From positions 1,922,001 through 1,986,000 of the forward strand of contig NZ_JADPMV010000001.1 in assembly GCF_018398425.1 (NCBI RefSeq): a stretch of DNA of 64,000 nt. Reading direction: 5' to 3'. This DNA is from Pseudomonas lalucatii (GTDB taxonomy: Bacteria > Pseudomonadota > Gammaproteobacteria > Pseudomonadales > Pseudomonadaceae). The notes under the pieces are model-generated. The model worked only from the letters and a program-made list of their open reading frames with translations. It was not told where the DNA came from and searched no databases. Below are positions 1 through 16,131 of this stretch, piece by piece (position 1 is the first letter of the stretch; each line of letters starts with the position of its first letter). The translations under genes were made by a program, and so were the position numbers.

Positions 1-595
1 TGACGGTCGGACGGTGCTGAGTGGTCTTGCGCTCGCCGCGACGGTCGTCGTCGCTGCGCACCTTGTCGGGGCGACGAGGCTCGTCTTTCTTGCGCTCTTC
101 GACCACGGGCGCGGCTACCGGCAGCTCGACCACGGTCGCGGAAACCGGCGCAGGCGCGCTGTCCTCGGTTTTCGCGCTGGCAGCCTTGAGCTTGGCCTCT
201 TCCTCGGCGCGACGCTTGGCCTCTTCCTCGGCCTTCAGGCGCGCGGCTTCGGCAGCGGCACGCTGCTCGGCAAGCTCGCGCTGCTTCTCGGCTTCGATCT
301 CTTCGGCGCTGCGCTTGACGAAGGTCTTCTTCTTGCGCACTTCCACGCTGATGGTCTTGCTGCCAGCCACCCGCAGGGTGCTGGTGGTCTTGCGCTGCAA
401 GGTGATCTTGCGCGGCTCTTCAACTTTATCGCCATGGCTGCTCTTGAGGTGCGCGAGCAGGGCTTGCTTCTCGTTATCGGTGACAACTTGCTCGGCACTG
501 CTGTGCGGCAAACCCGCCTCTCGCATCTGCTGCAGCAGGCGCTCTACCGGTGTGTCGACCACTTGGGCCAGTTCTTTCACCGTGACTTGCGACAT
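1..595 (-). CDS. infB: Translation initiation factor IF-2, N-terminal part (cut by window edge)
   Basis: The first about 198 codons are present; the gene runs off the left edge, so the GTPase domain is not visible. The protein begins [13 protein letters not shown], the typical IF2 N-terminal fold, with a start at 595 preceded by an AGGAG Shine-Dalgarno. Residues roughly 90-160 form the Lys/Glu/Ala/Arg-rich linker usual for bacterial IF-2. IF-2 brings initiator tRNA to the 30S subunit. It follows nusA on the same strand with a gap of only 26 bases, as in the classical metY-rimP-nusA-infB operon. Confidence 0.95.
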   Translation of the reverse strand, partial: MSQVTVKELAQVVDTPVERLLQQMREAGLPHSSAEQVVTDNEKQALLAHLKSSHGDKVEEPRKITLQRKTTSTLRVAGSKTISVEVRKKKTFVKRSAEEIEAEKQRELAEQRAAAEAARLKAEEEAKRRAEEEAKLKAASAKTEDSAPAPVSATVVELPVAAPVVEERKKDEPRRPDKVRSDDDRRGERKTTQHRPTV

Positions 596-621
596 GCATT
601 TCTCTCCTCAGGCCGTAAAAC

Positions 622-2103
622 TTACTCGAACCAGTGGGCTCGGGCGGCCATGATCAGCTTGCCGGCACGCTCTTCGTCGATGCCGTCGATGTCGAGCAAG
701 TCGTCAATCGACTGCTCGGCCAGGTCTTCGCGGGTAATCACACCGCGCACTGCCAGTTCCTGCGCCAGGCCCTTCTCCATACCCTCGAGGGAGAGCAGGT
801 CTTCGGCCGGGTGGGCGTCTGCCAGCTTTTCTTCTGTGGCGATGGCCTTGGTCAGCAGGCGATCTTTTGCCCGCGCCCGCAGCTCGTTGACGATCTCTTC
901 GTCGAAACCGTCGATGCTGAGCATCTCCTCCATCGGCACATAGGCGATCTCTTCCAGGCTGGTGAAACCTTCCTCCACCAGTACCTGGGCCAGCTCTTCG
1001 TCGACTTCCAGCTCGTCGATGAAGCGCTGCAGGATGTCGCCAGTCTCTGCCTGCTGCTTGGCCTGGATGTCCGCCTCGGTCATCACGTTCAGCGTCCAGC
1101 CGGTCAGCTGGCTGGCCAGGCGGACGTTCTGACCACCACGGCCGATGGCCTGGGCCAGGTTGTCTTCGGCGACGGCGATGTCCATGGCATGGGCATCCTC
1201 GTCGACGATGATCGCCGCCACTTCCGCCGGCGACATGGCGTTAATGACGAACTGCGCCGGGTTCTCGTCCCACAGGACGATGTCCACACGCTCGCCACCC
1301 AGCTCGCCGGATACCGCCTGCACGCGCGAACCGCGCATGCCGATACAGGCACCCTGCGGATCAATGCGCTTGTCCTTGGAGCGCACGGCGATCTTGGCGC
1401 GCGAGCCCGGGTCCCGGGAGGCGGCCATCACCTCGATCAGCTCCTCGGCGATTTCCGGCACTTCGATGCGGAACAACTCGATCAGCATCTCAGGGGCAGT
1501 ACGCGACAAAATCAGCTGCGGACCGCGATTTTCGCTGCGGATTTCCTTGAGCAGTGCGCGCAAACGGGCACCGACACGGAAGGTTTCGCGCGAAATGATG
1601 TCTTCGCGAGCCAGCAGGGCCTCGGCGTTGTTGCCGAGATCGACGATGACGCTGTCGCGGGTGACCTTCTTCACGGTACCGGAGATGATTTCGCCAAGAC
1701 GTCCGCGATAGGCCTCGACGACCTGCGCCCGCTCGGCCTCGCGCACTTTCTGCACGATGACCTGCTTGGCGGTCTGCGCGGCGATGCGACCGAACTCGAT
1801 GGATTCGATCTTCTCCTCGATGACGTCACCGACCTTGGCGTTGGCTTCACGAGCCCGCTCCATGTCCGTGGTCAGCTGGTGCGCCGGGTCCTCGAACTCT
1901 TCTTCTTCGACCACTGTCCAGCAGCGGAAGGTCTCGTAGTTGCCGGTCAGACGATTGATCGCCACCCGCAACTCGACTTCGTCCTCAAAACGCTTCTTGG
2001 TCGCCGTGGCCAGGGCCAACTCCAGCGCCTCGAAAATCACGCTGGCCGGCACGCCCTTCTCGTTGGACACCGACTCAACAACCAGCAGTACTTCTTTGCT
2101 CAT
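622..2103 (-). CDS. nusA: Transcription termination/antitermination factor NusA
   Basis: This 493-residue protein has the NusA layout: an N-terminal RNA polymerase-binding domain (about 1-125), an S1 domain starting near residue 137 (GEIISGTV), two KH domains (about 200-350) and two C-terminal acidic repeats (about 365-490) as in gammaproteobacterial NusA. It binds RNA polymerase and controls pausing, termination and antitermination. I chose ATG at 2103 ([12 protein letters not shown]), the conserved N terminus; the open frame continues 17 codons upstream without a better start. It sits 47 bases after rimP and 26 before infB, in one operon. Confidence 0.98.
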   Translation of the reverse strand: MSKEVLLVVESVSNEKGVPASVIFEALELALATATKKRFEDEVELRVAINRLTGNYETFRCWTVVEEEEFEDPAHQLTTDMERAREANAKVGDVIEEKIESIEFGRIAAQTAKQVIVQKVREAERAQVVEAYRGRLGEIISGTVKKVTRDSVIVDLGNNAEALLAREDIISRETFRVGARLRALLKEIRSENRGPQLILSRTAPEMLIELFRIEVPEIAEELIEVMAASRDPGSRAKIAVRSKDKRIDPQGACIGMRGSRVQAVSGELGGERVDIVLWDENPAQFVINAMSPAEVAAIIVDEDAHAMDIAVAEDNLAQAIGRGGQNVRLASQLTGWTLNVMTEADIQAKQQAETGDILQRFIDELEVDEELAQVLVEEGFTSLEEIAYVPMEEMLSIDGFDEEIVNELRARAKDRLLTKAIATEEKLADAHPAEDLLSLEGMEKGLAQELAVRGVITREDLAEQSIDDLLDIDGIDEERAGKLIMAARAHWFE

Positions 2104-2150
2104 CGTACGCCTCGCCTTTCGCAATCCATTGGATCCGCGGGATCCGCGTC

Positions 2151-2609
2151 TCAATCAAACCGGGGGATAACATTGGCCTTGTCGATCGAGTCGATCGGCA
2201 ACAGGAACTCGTGGTCATCCACCTGCACCACCACATCCTGCTCCTCCACACCGCGGAGAAGACCCTGAAAGTTGCGGCGCCCTTCGAACGGCGAGCGCAG
2301 CTTGATTTTCACCTGTTCGCCGACAAAGCTGGCAAATTGCTCCAGCGTGAACAGCGGCCGATCCATACCCGGCGAAGACACCTCCAGGGTGTACTCCGCG
2401 CTGATCGGATCCTCGACATCGAGGACACCACTGACCTGCCGACTGACCTTCTCGCAATCGTCAATCAGAACGCCGTTGGCATGATCGATATAAATACGCA
2501 GCAGCGAATGCCGCCCTTGCGACAGGAACTCGATACCCCAGCATTCATAGCCGAGTGCCTCGACTACCGGGGCCACCAAGGCCTGCAACTGTTCTAGCTT
2601 GCTCGACAC
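2151..2609 (-). CDS. rimP: Ribosome maturation factor RimP
   Basis: A 152-residue protein needed for maturation of the 30S subunit. The family signature [10 protein letters not shown] and the C-terminal SH3-like part ending in [12 protein letters not shown] are visible. The conserved N terminus (SSKLEQL) demands a GTG start at 2609, preceded by GGGG-rich Shine-Dalgarno sequence at about 2613-2618; the frame upstream of this GTG runs into the terminator and tRNA region and is not coding. It is the first protein gene after the initiator tRNA, as in the E. coli metY-rimP-nusA-infB operon. Confidence 0.97.
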   Translation of the reverse strand: MSSKLEQLQALVAPVVEALGYECWGIEFLSQGRHSLLRIYIDHANGVLIDDCEKVSRQVSGVLDVEDPISAEYTLEVSSPGMDRPLFTLEQFASFVGEQVKIKLRSPFEGRRNFQGLLRGVEEQDVVVQVDDHEFLLPIDSIDKANVIPRFD

Positions 2610-2637
2610 CTGAACCCCTCGCGCATGCTGTGCAAAT

Positions 2638-2659
2638 AAAAAATGGGCGAAACGCCCAT
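2638..2659 (-). terminator. Rho-independent terminator/attenuator before rimP
   Basis: A perfect 7-bp stem ATGGGCG-AAA-CGCCCAT (2643-2659) is followed on the minus strand by a run of six T. It stands between the initiator tRNA gene and rimP, so it either ends tRNA transcripts or attenuates read-through into rimP-nusA-infB. Confidence 0.7.
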
Positions 2660-2706
2660 CCCTTCGATTCGGCTCAAGAGGCCGAAAAACCTGTCTCCCA
2701 GCTAGC

Positions 2707-2728
2707 AAAAAGCCCCTTGAAAGGGGCT
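2707..2728 (-). terminator. Terminator after tRNA-fMet
   Basis: The hairpin AGCCCC-N6-GGGGCT (2711-2728) is followed on the minus strand by TTTTT (2711-2707). It begins 11 bases past the tRNA 3' end and is the first of two terminators in series ahead of rimP. Confidence 0.75.
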
Positions 2729-2738
2729 CCGCTGCTAC

Positions 2739-2815
<77 letters not shown>

Positions 2816-2912
2816 TCAAAGCTGGGGCCGAAGTATACGGCCGAACCCCCAAAGGGGTCAACCGAAGCTCCAGCAACAAGAAGACCCGCATGTAGCGGGC
2901 CTGCTTGAAAAT

Positions 2913-2998
2913 TGGTACCGAGGAGGGGACTCGAACCCCTACAGCCTATGGCCACTACCACCTCAAGGTAGCGTGTCTACCAATTCCACCACCTCGGC
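2913..2998 (-). tRNA. tRNA-Leu (GAG)
   Basis: An 86-nt class II tRNA with a long variable arm, acceptor stem GCCGAGG/CCTCGGT, anticodon stem CTACC/GGTAG around loop TTGAGGT (anticodon GAG) and encoded CCA. It lies between secG and the initiator tRNA on the same strand. Confidence 0.97.
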
Positions 2999-3025
2999 AA
3001 AATCGCTTGCAACCTCTACCGCTTT

Positions 3026-3406
3026 TTACTGCTCTGGAGCCTGAGGTACGTCAGCCGCATCGACCGCCGCTTTTTGCTCTTCGAGCACCGGCACATCTTC
3101 AGCCGCCGGCCTTTCTTGCTGCACTTCCTCAACCGCCGCTGCCGGCAGCCCAACCTGGCCCAATGTATCGGCCTTTTGGTTAGCAAAGAACGCTAAACCC
3201 AAGCTGGTTAAGAAAAAAGCGGTGGCGAGTATAGCAGTAACGCGACTCAAAAAGGTAGAGGAACCTTGGCTACCGAAAACGGTAGCAGAAGCACCCGAAC
3301 CAAAAGACGCGCCCGCATCGGCACCCTTGCCCTGCTGCAACAGCACCAGCGCGACCACACCGATCGCACCCAGCAGATGAAGAACTACTACGACTGTTTC
3401 CAGCAT
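3026..3406 (-). CDS. secG: Preprotein translocase subunit SecG
   Basis: A 126-residue inner-membrane protein with the SecG pattern: a first membrane helix at about 2-22 ([22 protein letters not shown]), the conserved cytoplasmic [15 protein letters not shown] loop, a second helix near 50-72, then an acidic, Ala/Pro/Glu-rich tail typical of pseudomonads. It is the accessory subunit of SecYEG. ATG at 3406 gives the conserved start; upstream in-frame codons belong to the tpiA-secG junction. It follows tpiA directly and is followed by tRNA-Leu. Confidence 0.95.
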   Translation of the reverse strand: MLETVVVVLHLLGAIGVVALVLLQQGKGADAGASFGSGASATVFGSQGSSTFLSRVTAILATAFFLTSLGLAFFANQKADTLGQVGLPAAAVEEVQQERPAAEDVPVLEEQKAAVDAADVPQAPEQ

Positions 3407-3410
3407 GTTT

Positions 3411-4166
3411 TCAGTTTCCCGCGGCGCGACAGATCGCACCGAACTCATCCGCATTCAGAGAGGCTCCACCCACAAGCCCCCCATCGATATCCGGCATGCC
3501 GAACAACTCGGCTGCATTGGCGGCCTTGACGCTGCCGCCATAAAGAATCCTCACCGCCGCGGCCACCTCGGCGTCGTGCGCAGAGAGCTGCGCACGAATG
3601 GCGGCATGCACCTCTTGCGCCTGCTCCGGCGAGGCCGTCAGCCCGGTACCTATCGCCCAGACCGGCTCGTAGGCCACCACTGCCCGGGCAAATACACCGA
3701 TTCCCTGCGCATCGATCACCGCAGCCAACTGACATCGCACCACCGCCAGGGTCTCACCGGCCTCCCGCTGCTCCAGGGTTTCCCCCACACAGAGCACCGG
3801 AATCAAGCCGCAAGCCTGGGCCGCAACAAACTTGCGTACCACACACTCGTCGGACTCTCCCAGCAGCTGACGACGCTCGGAGTGCCCAACCAGCACCAGC
3901 GTACAGCCAGCATCCTGCAACTGGCTGGCGGCGAGCTCGCCCGTCAAAGCCCCTTGCTGCGGCTCGACAGCGCAATCCTGAGCACCTACCACCACACCCG
4001 AGCCTGCGAGCCCATCGACCACCTGGACCACATGCAGACTCGCGGGACACACCGCAATCTCCACACCGGCAGGCAGCACCTGCCGGCGAAGACCTTCGAT
4101 CAGCTCTGCGACGCTGGCGCGGGTACCGTGCATTTTCCAGTTACCAGCAACCAGGGGGCGACGCAT
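3411..4166 (-). CDS. tpiA: Triosephosphate isomerase
   Basis: A 251-residue TIM barrel that interconverts dihydroxyacetone phosphate and glyceraldehyde 3-phosphate. The catalytic residues are visible: the Asn/Lys pair in GNWKMHG (about residues 9-11), His95 in VGHSERR and Glu167 in [11 protein letters not shown]. The phosphate loop GGSVKAANA is near the C terminus. The gene ends four bases before the secG start and follows glmM, the usual pseudomonad order. Confidence 0.98.
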   Translation of the reverse strand: MRRPLVAGNWKMHGTRASVAELIEGLRRQVLPAGVEIAVCPASLHVVQVVDGLAGSGVVVGAQDCAVEPQQGALTGELAASQLQDAGCTLVLVGHSERRQLLGESDECVVRKFVAAQACGLIPVLCVGETLEQREAGETLAVVRCQLAAVIDAQGIGVFARAVVAYEPVWAIGTGLTASPEQAQEVHAAIRAQLSAHDAEVAAAVRILYGGSVKAANAAELFGMPDIDGGLVGGASLNADEFGAICRAAGN

Positions 4167-4231
4167 GCTTTACCTCGTCGGTCAAAGAGGGCGCAGATGT
4201 TACCCAACAGCTTCCGAGCTGGCAAGCCGAA

Positions 4232-5569
4232 TCAAGCACATACTTCGGCAACAACCTTAGCCAATTCATCGGCATAGCCGCGCACCTGACCCTCATCGTC
4301 GCCCTCGACCATTACCCGCACCAGCGGCTCGGTGCCGGACTTGCGCAGGAGCACGCGCCCGCGCCCCGCCATGCGCTCGGTCACCCGAGCACTGGCATCC
4401 TGCACGGCCGGATGCTCGAGCGGATCCGCACCGCCGGCGAAGCGCACGTTCAGCAACACCTGCGGGCACTTGCGCATTCCCTGGCGGGCCTCGGCCAGGC
4501 TCTGCCCGCGACGCTTGAGGGCAAGCAGCACCTGCAGCGCGGCGATGACCGCATCGCCGGTGGTGGTGTGCTGGAAACAGACCAGATGCCCGGAATTCTC
4601 CCCGCCGAGCTGCCAATTGCGCGCCAGCAGTTCGGCTATCACGTAGCGGTCGCCGACCTTGGCACGCACAAAGGGAATTCCCAGATCGGCGCATGCCAGT
4701 TCCAGACCGAGATTGCTCATCAGAGTGCCGACCACGCCCCCCTGCAGCTTGCCCCGCTCCTGCAGGTCGCGAGCGATGATGAACAGCAGTTCGTCGCCAT
4801 CCACCAGGGCGCCGGTATGATCGACCATCAACACCCGGTCGGCATCGCCATCGAAGGCGATACCCAGGTCAGCCTGCTGAGCGACCACCTCGGCCTGCAG
4901 CGCATCCATATGGGTCGAACCGCAGCCGTCATTGATATTGAGCCCGTTGGGCTGCGCGGAAAGCACCGACACCTGGACACCGAGCTCGCGGAACACGCTG
5001 GGCGCGACCTTGTAGGCGGCCCCATGGGCGCAGTCGACGACCAGCTTCAGACCGGAGAAATCGGTGCTGCTCGGCACACTGGCCTTGCAGAACTCGATGT
5101 AGCGCCCCGCCGCGTCATTGATCCGCGTCACCTTGCCCAACTGCTCGGACTCCACCACCGTCATCGGCGTATCGAGCAACTCCTCGATCATCAATTCCAC
5201 CTCGTCCGGCAGCTTGGTGCCCTGCCCCGAGAAGAACTTGATGCCGTTGTCGTGGTGCGGGTTGTGCGAGGCACTGATGACGATGCCCGCTTCCGCATGG
5301 AAAGTGCGGGTCAGGTAGGCGATCGCCGGCGTCGGCATGGGCCCCAGCAGCATCACGTCGGCGCCGGCGGCCAGCAGTCCGGCCTCCAGGGCCGACTCGA
5401 ACATGTAGCCGGAAATCCGCGTGTCCTTGCCGATCAGGATGCGACACTTGCCCTGCTTGCGAAACGCCATGCCGGCCGCCCAACCGAGCTTGAGCATGAA
5501 GTCCGGCGTGATGGGGAACTCGCCGACGCGCCCACGGATGCCGTCGGTACCAAAATATTTTCTAGCCAT
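4232..5569 (-). CDS. glmM: Phosphoglucosamine mutase
   Basis: A 445-residue alpha-phosphohexomutase that converts glucosamine-6-P to glucosamine-1-P for UDP-GlcNAc synthesis. Visible motifs are the phosphoserine loop [16 protein letters not shown] (Ser101), the metal loop DGDADR near 241-246 and the C-terminal phosphate-binding [12 protein letters not shown]. It is full length and starts [13 protein letters not shown]. It sits between folP and tpiA as in E. coli and Pseudomonas. Confidence 0.98.
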   Translation of the reverse strand: MARKYFGTDGIRGRVGEFPITPDFMLKLGWAAGMAFRKQGKCRILIGKDTRISGYMFESALEAGLLAAGADVMLLGPMPTPAIAYLTRTFHAEAGIVISASHNPHHDNGIKFFSGQGTKLPDEVELMIEELLDTPMTVVESEQLGKVTRINDAAGRYIEFCKASVPSSTDFSGLKLVVDCAHGAAYKVAPSVFRELGVQVSVLSAQPNGLNINDGCGSTHMDALQAEVVAQQADLGIAFDGDADRVLMVDHTGALVDGDELLFIIARDLQERGKLQGGVVGTLMSNLGLELACADLGIPFVRAKVGDRYVIAELLARNWQLGGENSGHLVCFQHTTTGDAVIAALQVLLALKRRGQSLAEARQGMRKCPQVLLNVRFAGGADPLEHPAVQDASARVTERMAGRGRVLLRKSGTEPLVRVMVEGDDEGQVRGYADELAKVVAEVCA

Positions 5570-5587
5570 ATCCCGCTTCCTTCTGAA

Positions 5588-6439
5588 TTATTCGGCCGCT
5601 TCGACTGCGGCGATCATGCGCACCACGTCCACCGTCTCGGCCACGTCGTGGACCCGCAGAATCCGTGCACCCTTGATCAGGGCCAGCGCCGCCAGCCCCA
5701 GACTGCCATACAGCCGCCCGCCCACCTCGTGGCCGAGCACCCGGCCGATCATGCTCTTGCGCGAGACACCGACCAGAAGCGGTCGCCCCAGGTCGTGCAA
5801 CGACTCCAGGCGCTTGAATAGGCTGAGATTGTGCTCCAGGGTCTTGGCGAAACCAAAGCCCGGATCGAGGATCACCCGCTCGGCGGCAATACCAGCCGTC
5901 GCGCAGGCCGCCAGGCGCCCGGCGAGAAACTCGCGCACCTCGAGCAGGATGTCGGCATAGCAGGGGTCCTGCTGCATGGTGCCGGGCTCGCCGCGCATGT
6001 GCATCAGGCACACAGGCAAGCCGCTGGCCGCGGCCGCCTCGAGGGCGCCATCGCGCCGCAACGAGCGCACATCGTTGATCAGCCCGGCGCCCAGGCGCGC
6101 CGTCTCGCGCATGACTGCCGGCGTCGAGGTATCCACCGAGACGATCACATCGAGCTCGGCGGCGATGGCCTCGACAACCGGGGCCACCCGATCCAGCTCC
6201 TCGGCGGGCGACACCGCCTGCGCCCCGGGGCGGGTCGACTCGCCGCCGACATCCACCAGGGTCGCCCCGGCGCGCACCATCGCCGCCGCATGGCGGAGCG
6301 CGGCGTCGCGCTGACTGAAGCGGCCACCATCGGAGAAGGAGTCAGGGGTTACGTTGAGGATGCCCATCACGTGCGGACGGGCCAGATCGAGAAACCGGCT
6401 GCCACAGGGCAGCCGGCTCGAGCCTTGCGATAGAGACAT
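5588..6439 (-). CDS. folP: Dihydropteroate synthase
   Basis: A 283-residue TIM-barrel enzyme that joins p-aminobenzoate to 6-hydroxymethyl-dihydropterin diphosphate in folate synthesis; it is the sulfonamide target. The two signature motifs are present: MGILNVTPDSFSDGG near residue 25-40 and VDVGGESTRPGA near 60-72. I prefer ATG at 6439 (AAGG 7 bases upstream) over an in-frame TTG at 6445. The start is within 10 bases of the ftsH stop, so the two are probably co-transcribed. Confidence 0.97.
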   Translation of the reverse strand: MSLSQGSSRLPCGSRFLDLARPHVMGILNVTPDSFSDGGRFSQRDAALRHAAAMVRAGATLVDVGGESTRPGAQAVSPAEELDRVAPVVEAIAAELDVIVSVDTSTPAVMRETARLGAGLINDVRSLRRDGALEAAAASGLPVCLMHMRGEPGTMQQDPCYADILLEVREFLAGRLAACATAGIAAERVILDPGFGFAKTLEHNLSLFKRLESLHDLGRPLLVGVSRKSMIGRVLGHEVGGRLYGSLGLAALALIKGARILRVHDVAETVDVVRMIAAVEAAE

Positions 6440-6447
6440 TGGCAACC

Positions 6448-8370
<1,923 letters not shown>

Positions 8371-8571
8371 TTAGCTACCCTCTGAAGCAGGCCCCGTGCG
8401 CAAGCGTGCTTCGCATGACGACCAGTTATGTACCGATCTAACTTACTACACTACGCCTGCAGCTGGCAGACGCGGTCTGTAACCCTTTATTTGGCGCCGG
8501 CAGCGCCCACCGCCGAGCACTCTGCCTCCAAGGGGGTTGGACTGACAATCCCGCCTTTGGTTGCATCGGAC

Positions 8572-9195
8572 TCAGGCACCGCGAAAGCCGCGGGCCAGCA
8601 GGTACTGCTCGCGGGAGCGGTCACGGGACGACAGCGGCTTGCGCATCTGCACCTTGTCGAACATCTCGCGCACCTGCTTGTGGTACAGGTCGAAGCCCTC
8701 GCCCTGGAAGATCTTGATCAGAAAATCGCCGCCCGGGCGCAACACCCGCCCGGCCAGGTCCAGAGCCAGCTCGCACAGGTACATGGCGCGCGGCTGGTCG
8801 GCCGCCCTTACCCCACTCATATTGGGGGCCATGTCGGAAATCACAAGGTCCACCGGGTTGCCGCCGATCGCCTCGAGGATCCGGGTGAACACCGCATCCT
8901 CGGTGAAGTCGCCCTGGATGAAGGTGACGTCCGGGATGCTGTCCATCTCCAGGATATCGGAGGCGATCAGCGTGCCCTTGTCGCCGATCAGCCGGCTGGT
9001 TACCTGGGACCAGCCGCCGGGCGCGGCGCCGAGGTCGACCACCGTCATACCCGGGCGCAGGATGCGGTCCTTCTCCTGGATCTCCAGCAGCTTGTAGCTG
9101 GCGCGGGAGCGGTAACCGTCCCTCTGCGCCATTTTGACGTAGGGATCGTCGAAGTGTTCTTTCAGCCAACGGGGGCTGGTCTTGGAACGGGCCAC
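8572..9195 (-). CDS. rlmE: 23S rRNA (uridine-2'-O)-methyltransferase RlmE
   Basis: A 207-residue Rossmann-type methyltransferase (formerly FtsJ/RrmJ) that methylates U2552 of 23S rRNA. The SAM-binding [14 protein letters not shown] and the acidic [14 protein letters not shown] motif are visible, as is the [21 protein letters not shown] terminus shared by the family. It lies upstream of ftsH, the E. coli-like pairing, with a 200-base gap; it is divergent from yhbY. Confidence 0.97.
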   Translation of the reverse strand: MARSKTSPRWLKEHFDDPYVKMAQRDGYRSRASYKLLEIQEKDRILRPGMTVVDLGAAPGGWSQVTSRLIGDKGTLIASDILEMDSIPDVTFIQGDFTEDAVFTRILEAIGGNPVDLVISDMAPNMSGVRAADQPRAMYLCELALDLAGRVLRPGGDFLIKIFQGEGFDLYHKQVREMFDKVQMRKPLSSRDRSREQYLLARGFRGA

Positions 9196-9295
9196 ACGGC
9201 ACCTCTTGTACGGGTCGTGAATAACTGGGCGGGCCCGAAGGCGCTCGGGTAAACTAGCCGCCGCTTTTTACCAGATCAGACGCAGGGGTCAGATT

Positions 9296-9607
9296 ATGCC
9301 GCTCACTCAGGAGCAGAAGAAACAATACAAATCTATCGGCCACCACCTGAAACCGGTATTGATCGTGGCCGACAATGGTTTGACCGAGGGCGTGCTGGCC
9401 GAGCTGGAGCGCGCGCTGAACGATCACGAACTGATCAAGGTACAGCTGCGCATCACCGAACGCGAGGACCGCCTGGCCGCGATCGACGAGCTGTGCAAGG
9501 CCGCCAGAGGCGAGCTGGTGCAGGTCATCGGCAAGATGGCGCTGATCTACCGCAAGAACCCCAAGCCGAACAAGAACCTGTCCAATATCAGCCGCTTCCA
9601 GGGCTGA
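9296..9607 (+). CDS. yhbY: YhbY family CRM-domain RNA-binding protein
   Basis: A 103-residue single CRM (chloroplast RNA splicing and ribosome maturation) domain protein, linked in E. coli to 50S subunit maturation. The conserved N-terminal LTQEQKKQYKSIGHHLKPV and the GxxG-like loop region are visible. It is the only plus-strand gene in the first 20 kb and is divergent from rlmE; the 100-base gap must hold both promoters. Confidence 0.93.
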   Translation: MPLTQEQKKQYKSIGHHLKPVLIVADNGLTEGVLAELERALNDHELIKVQLRITEREDRLAAIDELCKAARGELVQVIGKMALIYRKNPKPNKNLSNISRFQG

Positions 9608-9652
9608 CCGCGCGCCGGCCGGAGCCTCGACGCCTCCGGCCCGCCCCGCGGA

Positions 9653-10051
9653 TCAGGTGCGCCGCATCGGCACCGGCTGCAGCACCAACAGCAGGCCACA
9701 GAAGGCCAGCGCCAGGTAGCTGAACGACAACCAGCGCTGGGCATCCGGGCACCACTGGCGCACCACGAAATAACCGCCCGCCATCAGCAGCACCGTGACC
9801 AGCAACTGTCCACGGATATCGCGCCACAGACTCGCCAGGCGCTCCACCCGCACCAGTACCAGCAGCTGCAGCACGGCGCAGCAAGCCGTCAGGCCGATCA
9901 GCAGCGCAGCCAGCGCCGAGCCAATCTCCTCGATCAGCAGCGGCGCCAGGCCCAACGCGGCTAAGGCCGGCAGCACCAGGAAGTACAGCAGCCAGAGGCC
10001 ACCGACCCAGAGCGTCTGGGCCAGCAGCCAGCCGATCGCAGCGGCGTTCAG
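9653..10051 (-). CDS. DUF4149-like small membrane protein, non-ATG start
   Basis: A hydrophobic protein with about four membrane helices; the segment LWVGGLWLLYFLVLPALA resembles the start of DUF4149 proteins. Function unknown. No ATG or GTG lies in frame upstream of a GTG at 9976, but starting there would delete the conserved WVGGLW segment. Reading on upstream gives uninterrupted codons into greA; the best available start is CTG at 10051 (LNAAAIGWLLAQ), giving 132 residues and beginning 11 bases after the greA stop. The start is therefore a guess; the coding nature is reasonably sure. It is probably the last gene of the carAB-greA unit. Confidence 0.65.
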   Translation of the reverse strand: MNAAAIGWLLAQTLWVGGLWLLYFLVLPALAALGLAPLLIEEIGSALAALLIGLTACCAVLQLLVLVRVERLASLWRDIRGQLLVTVLLMAGGYFVVRQWCPDAQRWLSFSYLALAFCGLLLVLQPVPMRRT

Positions 10052-10061
10052 TGCCTGACGC

Positions 10062-10534
10062 CTAGATATGGCGAACCTCGACGATCTCGTACTCGACCAG
10101 ACCGCTCGGGGTGTTCACCGCCACCACGTCGCCCTCTTCCTTGCCCACCAGGGCGCGGGCGATGGGCGAGCTGACCGACAGCTTGCGCTGCTTGATGTCC
10201 GCCTCGTCCTCGCCGACGATCTGGTAGGTCACGCTCTCGTCGGTTTCGACGTTGGCGATCTCCACCGTGGTGCCGAAGATCACCTTGCCGGTGTGGGCGA
10301 TGCTGGTCACGTCGATGATCACGGCGTTCTGCAGGCGCCCCTCGATGTCGCGGATACGCGCCTCGACCATGCCCTGCTGCTCGCGGGCGGCATGGTATTC
10401 GGCGTTTTCCTTGAGGTCGCCCAGCTCACGGGCGGTGCCGATGTCCTGGCTGAGCTTCGGCCGGACGACCTTGGTCAGATGGGCCAGCTCTTCTTCCAGG
10501 GCGCGGGCGCCCTGGACGGTCATGGGGTACTTGG

Positions 10535-10538
<4 letters not shown>
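10062..10538 (-). CDS. greA: Transcription elongation factor GreA
   Basis: A 158-residue protein with the N-terminal coiled coil (about 1-75, with [14 protein letters not shown] at its tip, the acidic residues that reach the polymerase active site) and a C-terminal FKBP-like domain ending in [15 protein letters not shown]. It rescues backtracked RNA polymerase by stimulating transcript cleavage. The ATG overlaps the carB stop by four bases, so it is translationally coupled to carB, as reported for the P. aeruginosa car operon. Confidence 0.98.
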
Positions 10539-13756
<3,218 letters not shown>

Positions 13757-13929
13757 GTTCTTTACTCGAATCCTTGGGTCAGTCGGCGAGTCATCTTGAG
13801 AGCTACTGCGCGCCGCCTGGGCTGCGTTGCGCGGTACTCACTTCCTCGCCGTACTGCATCTACTGTCTCGTCGTTGCGTTCCGGACGCCTTGCCCAGACC
13901 GCGCTCGCTACACTCTCCAGACCACTCGT
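13757..13929 (-). other. 173-base gap between carA and carB without a gene
   Basis: No plausible gene is seen here. In P. aeruginosa PAO1 an extra orf, as I recall, sits between carA and carB; this gap is too short for it. The sequence has repeated short motifs rich in TACTG and CGTTGCG but no convincing hairpin or promoter that I can support. Confidence 0.5.
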
Positions 13930-15066
13930 TTACTGGCGCTTGGCCATGGCTTCGATGAAGCGGTCGAACAGCGGCGCGACGTCGTGCGGGCCCGGGCTCG
14001 CCTCGGGGTGGCCCTGGAAGCTGAAGGCGACCTTGTCGGTGCGCTCGATGCCCTGCAGGGTGCCGTCGAACAGCGATTTGTGGATGGCGCGAACGTTGCC
14101 CGGCAGGCTGCTCTCGTCCACGGCGAAGCCGTGGTTCTGGCTGGTGATCATCACCACGCCCGAATCGAGGTCCTGCACCGGGTGGTTGGCGCCGTGGTGG
14201 CCGTGGCCCATCTTCAGGGTCTTGGCGCCGGAGGCCAGGGCCAGCAGCTGATGGCCGAGGCAGATGCCGAACACCGGAATATCGGTCTCGAGTACGTCCT
14301 TGATGGCCTGGATCGCGTAGTCGCAGGGCTCGGGGTCACCCGGGCCGTTGGACAGGAACACGCCGTCCGGGCTCAGGGCCAGCACCTCGCTGGCCGGGGT
14401 CTGCGCCGGCACCACGGTCAGGCGGCAGCCGCGTGCCACCAGCATGCGCAGGATGTTCAGCTTGACGCCGTAGTCGTAGGCCACCACATGGTAGGGCAGT
14501 TCGGCGGCCGGGACCTGCGGATGGCAGTCGCCCTTCAGCTCCCAGGTGCTCTCGCGCCACTCGTAGCGCTCGGTGCAGCTGACCACCTTGGCCAGGTCCA
14601 TGCCCTTGAGGCCGGGGAAGCTGCGCGCCAGCTCCAGGGCCTTCTCCTCGGTGGCGTCGGCACCGGCGAGGATGCAACCGTTCTGCGAGCCCTTCTCGCG
14701 CAGGATACGGGTCAGGCGACGGGTGTCGATGCCGGCGATGGCGACCGTACCGTTCTCCTTCAGGTACTCGTCCAGCGGCTGCTTGTTGCGCCAGTTGCTG
14801 GAAGTCAGCGGCAGGTCGCGGATGATCAGGCCGGCGGCCCAGACCCGATTGGACTCGGCGTCCTCCGGCGTGGTGCCGGTGTTGCCGATGTGCGGATAGG
14901 TCAGGGTGACGATTTGCTGGGCATAGGAGGGATCGGTGAGGATTTCCTGATAGCCGGTCATGGCGGTATTGAACACCACCTCTCCAATAGTATGGCCATC
15001 GGCACCGATGGCCTCGCCGCGAAAAATGCTGCCGTCAGCAAGGGCGAGTATGGCTGGCTTAGTCAA
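13930..15066 (-). CDS. carA: Carbamoyl-phosphate synthase small subunit
   Basis: A 378-residue glutaminase subunit. The N-terminal CPSase domain is followed by a class I glutamine amidotransferase domain with the nucleophile in [12 protein letters not shown] (Cys near 268) and the catalytic His/Glu near HPEASPGP at the C terminus. It hydrolyses glutamine and channels ammonia to CarB. It begins [13 protein letters not shown] and is preceded by a terminator that separates it from dapB, so the car operon probably has its own promoter within 15067-15110. Confidence 0.99.
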   Translation of the reverse strand: MTKPAILALADGSIFRGEAIGADGHTIGEVVFNTAMTGYQEILTDPSYAQQIVTLTYPHIGNTGTTPEDAESNRVWAAGLIIRDLPLTSSNWRNKQPLDEYLKENGTVAIAGIDTRRLTRILREKGSQNGCILAGADATEEKALELARSFPGLKGMDLAKVVSCTERYEWRESTWELKGDCHPQVPAAELPYHVVAYDYGVKLNILRMLVARGCRLTVVPAQTPASEVLALSPDGVFLSNGPGDPEPCDYAIQAIKDVLETDIPVFGICLGHQLLALASGAKTLKMGHGHHGANHPVQDLDSGVVMITSQNHGFAVDESSLPGNVRAIHKSLFDGTLQGIERTDKVAFSFQGHPEASPGPHDVAPLFDRFIEAMAKRQ

Positions 15067-15110
15067 GAAGACCTCCCGTCGATCAAGGCTTGAAGCAAAC
15101 GCAGATTGTA

Positions 15111-15150
15111 AAAAAGCGGGATGACGTATCGACCGTCACCCCGCTTTTTT
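15111..15150. terminator. Bidirectional terminator between dapB and carA
   Basis: A long inverted repeat pairs AAAAAGCGGG-(A)TGACG with CGTCA-(C)CCCGCTTTTTT. It has T-runs in both directions. It lies downstream of dapB and upstream of carA, ending the dapB transcript. Confidence 0.85.
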
Positions 15151-15260
15151 ATCTGATTCATTCTGCGTAACTTTTAGTGGACACACTAAAGCGGGAAGCT
15201 TACAGGAAGGTGGCTTTTCGGTCCACCCGCAGATAAGCCTCCGATCTCTCCCGCCGCACC

Positions 15261-16127
<867 letters not shown>

Positions 16128-16131
16128 TTAT

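Noticed and set aside
634..2268. Long 544-codon plus-strand open frame opposite nusA
   Set aside because: It is the antisense shadow of nusA and rimP in GC-rich DNA; no Shine-Dalgarno and His/Leu/Gly-rich nonsense composition.
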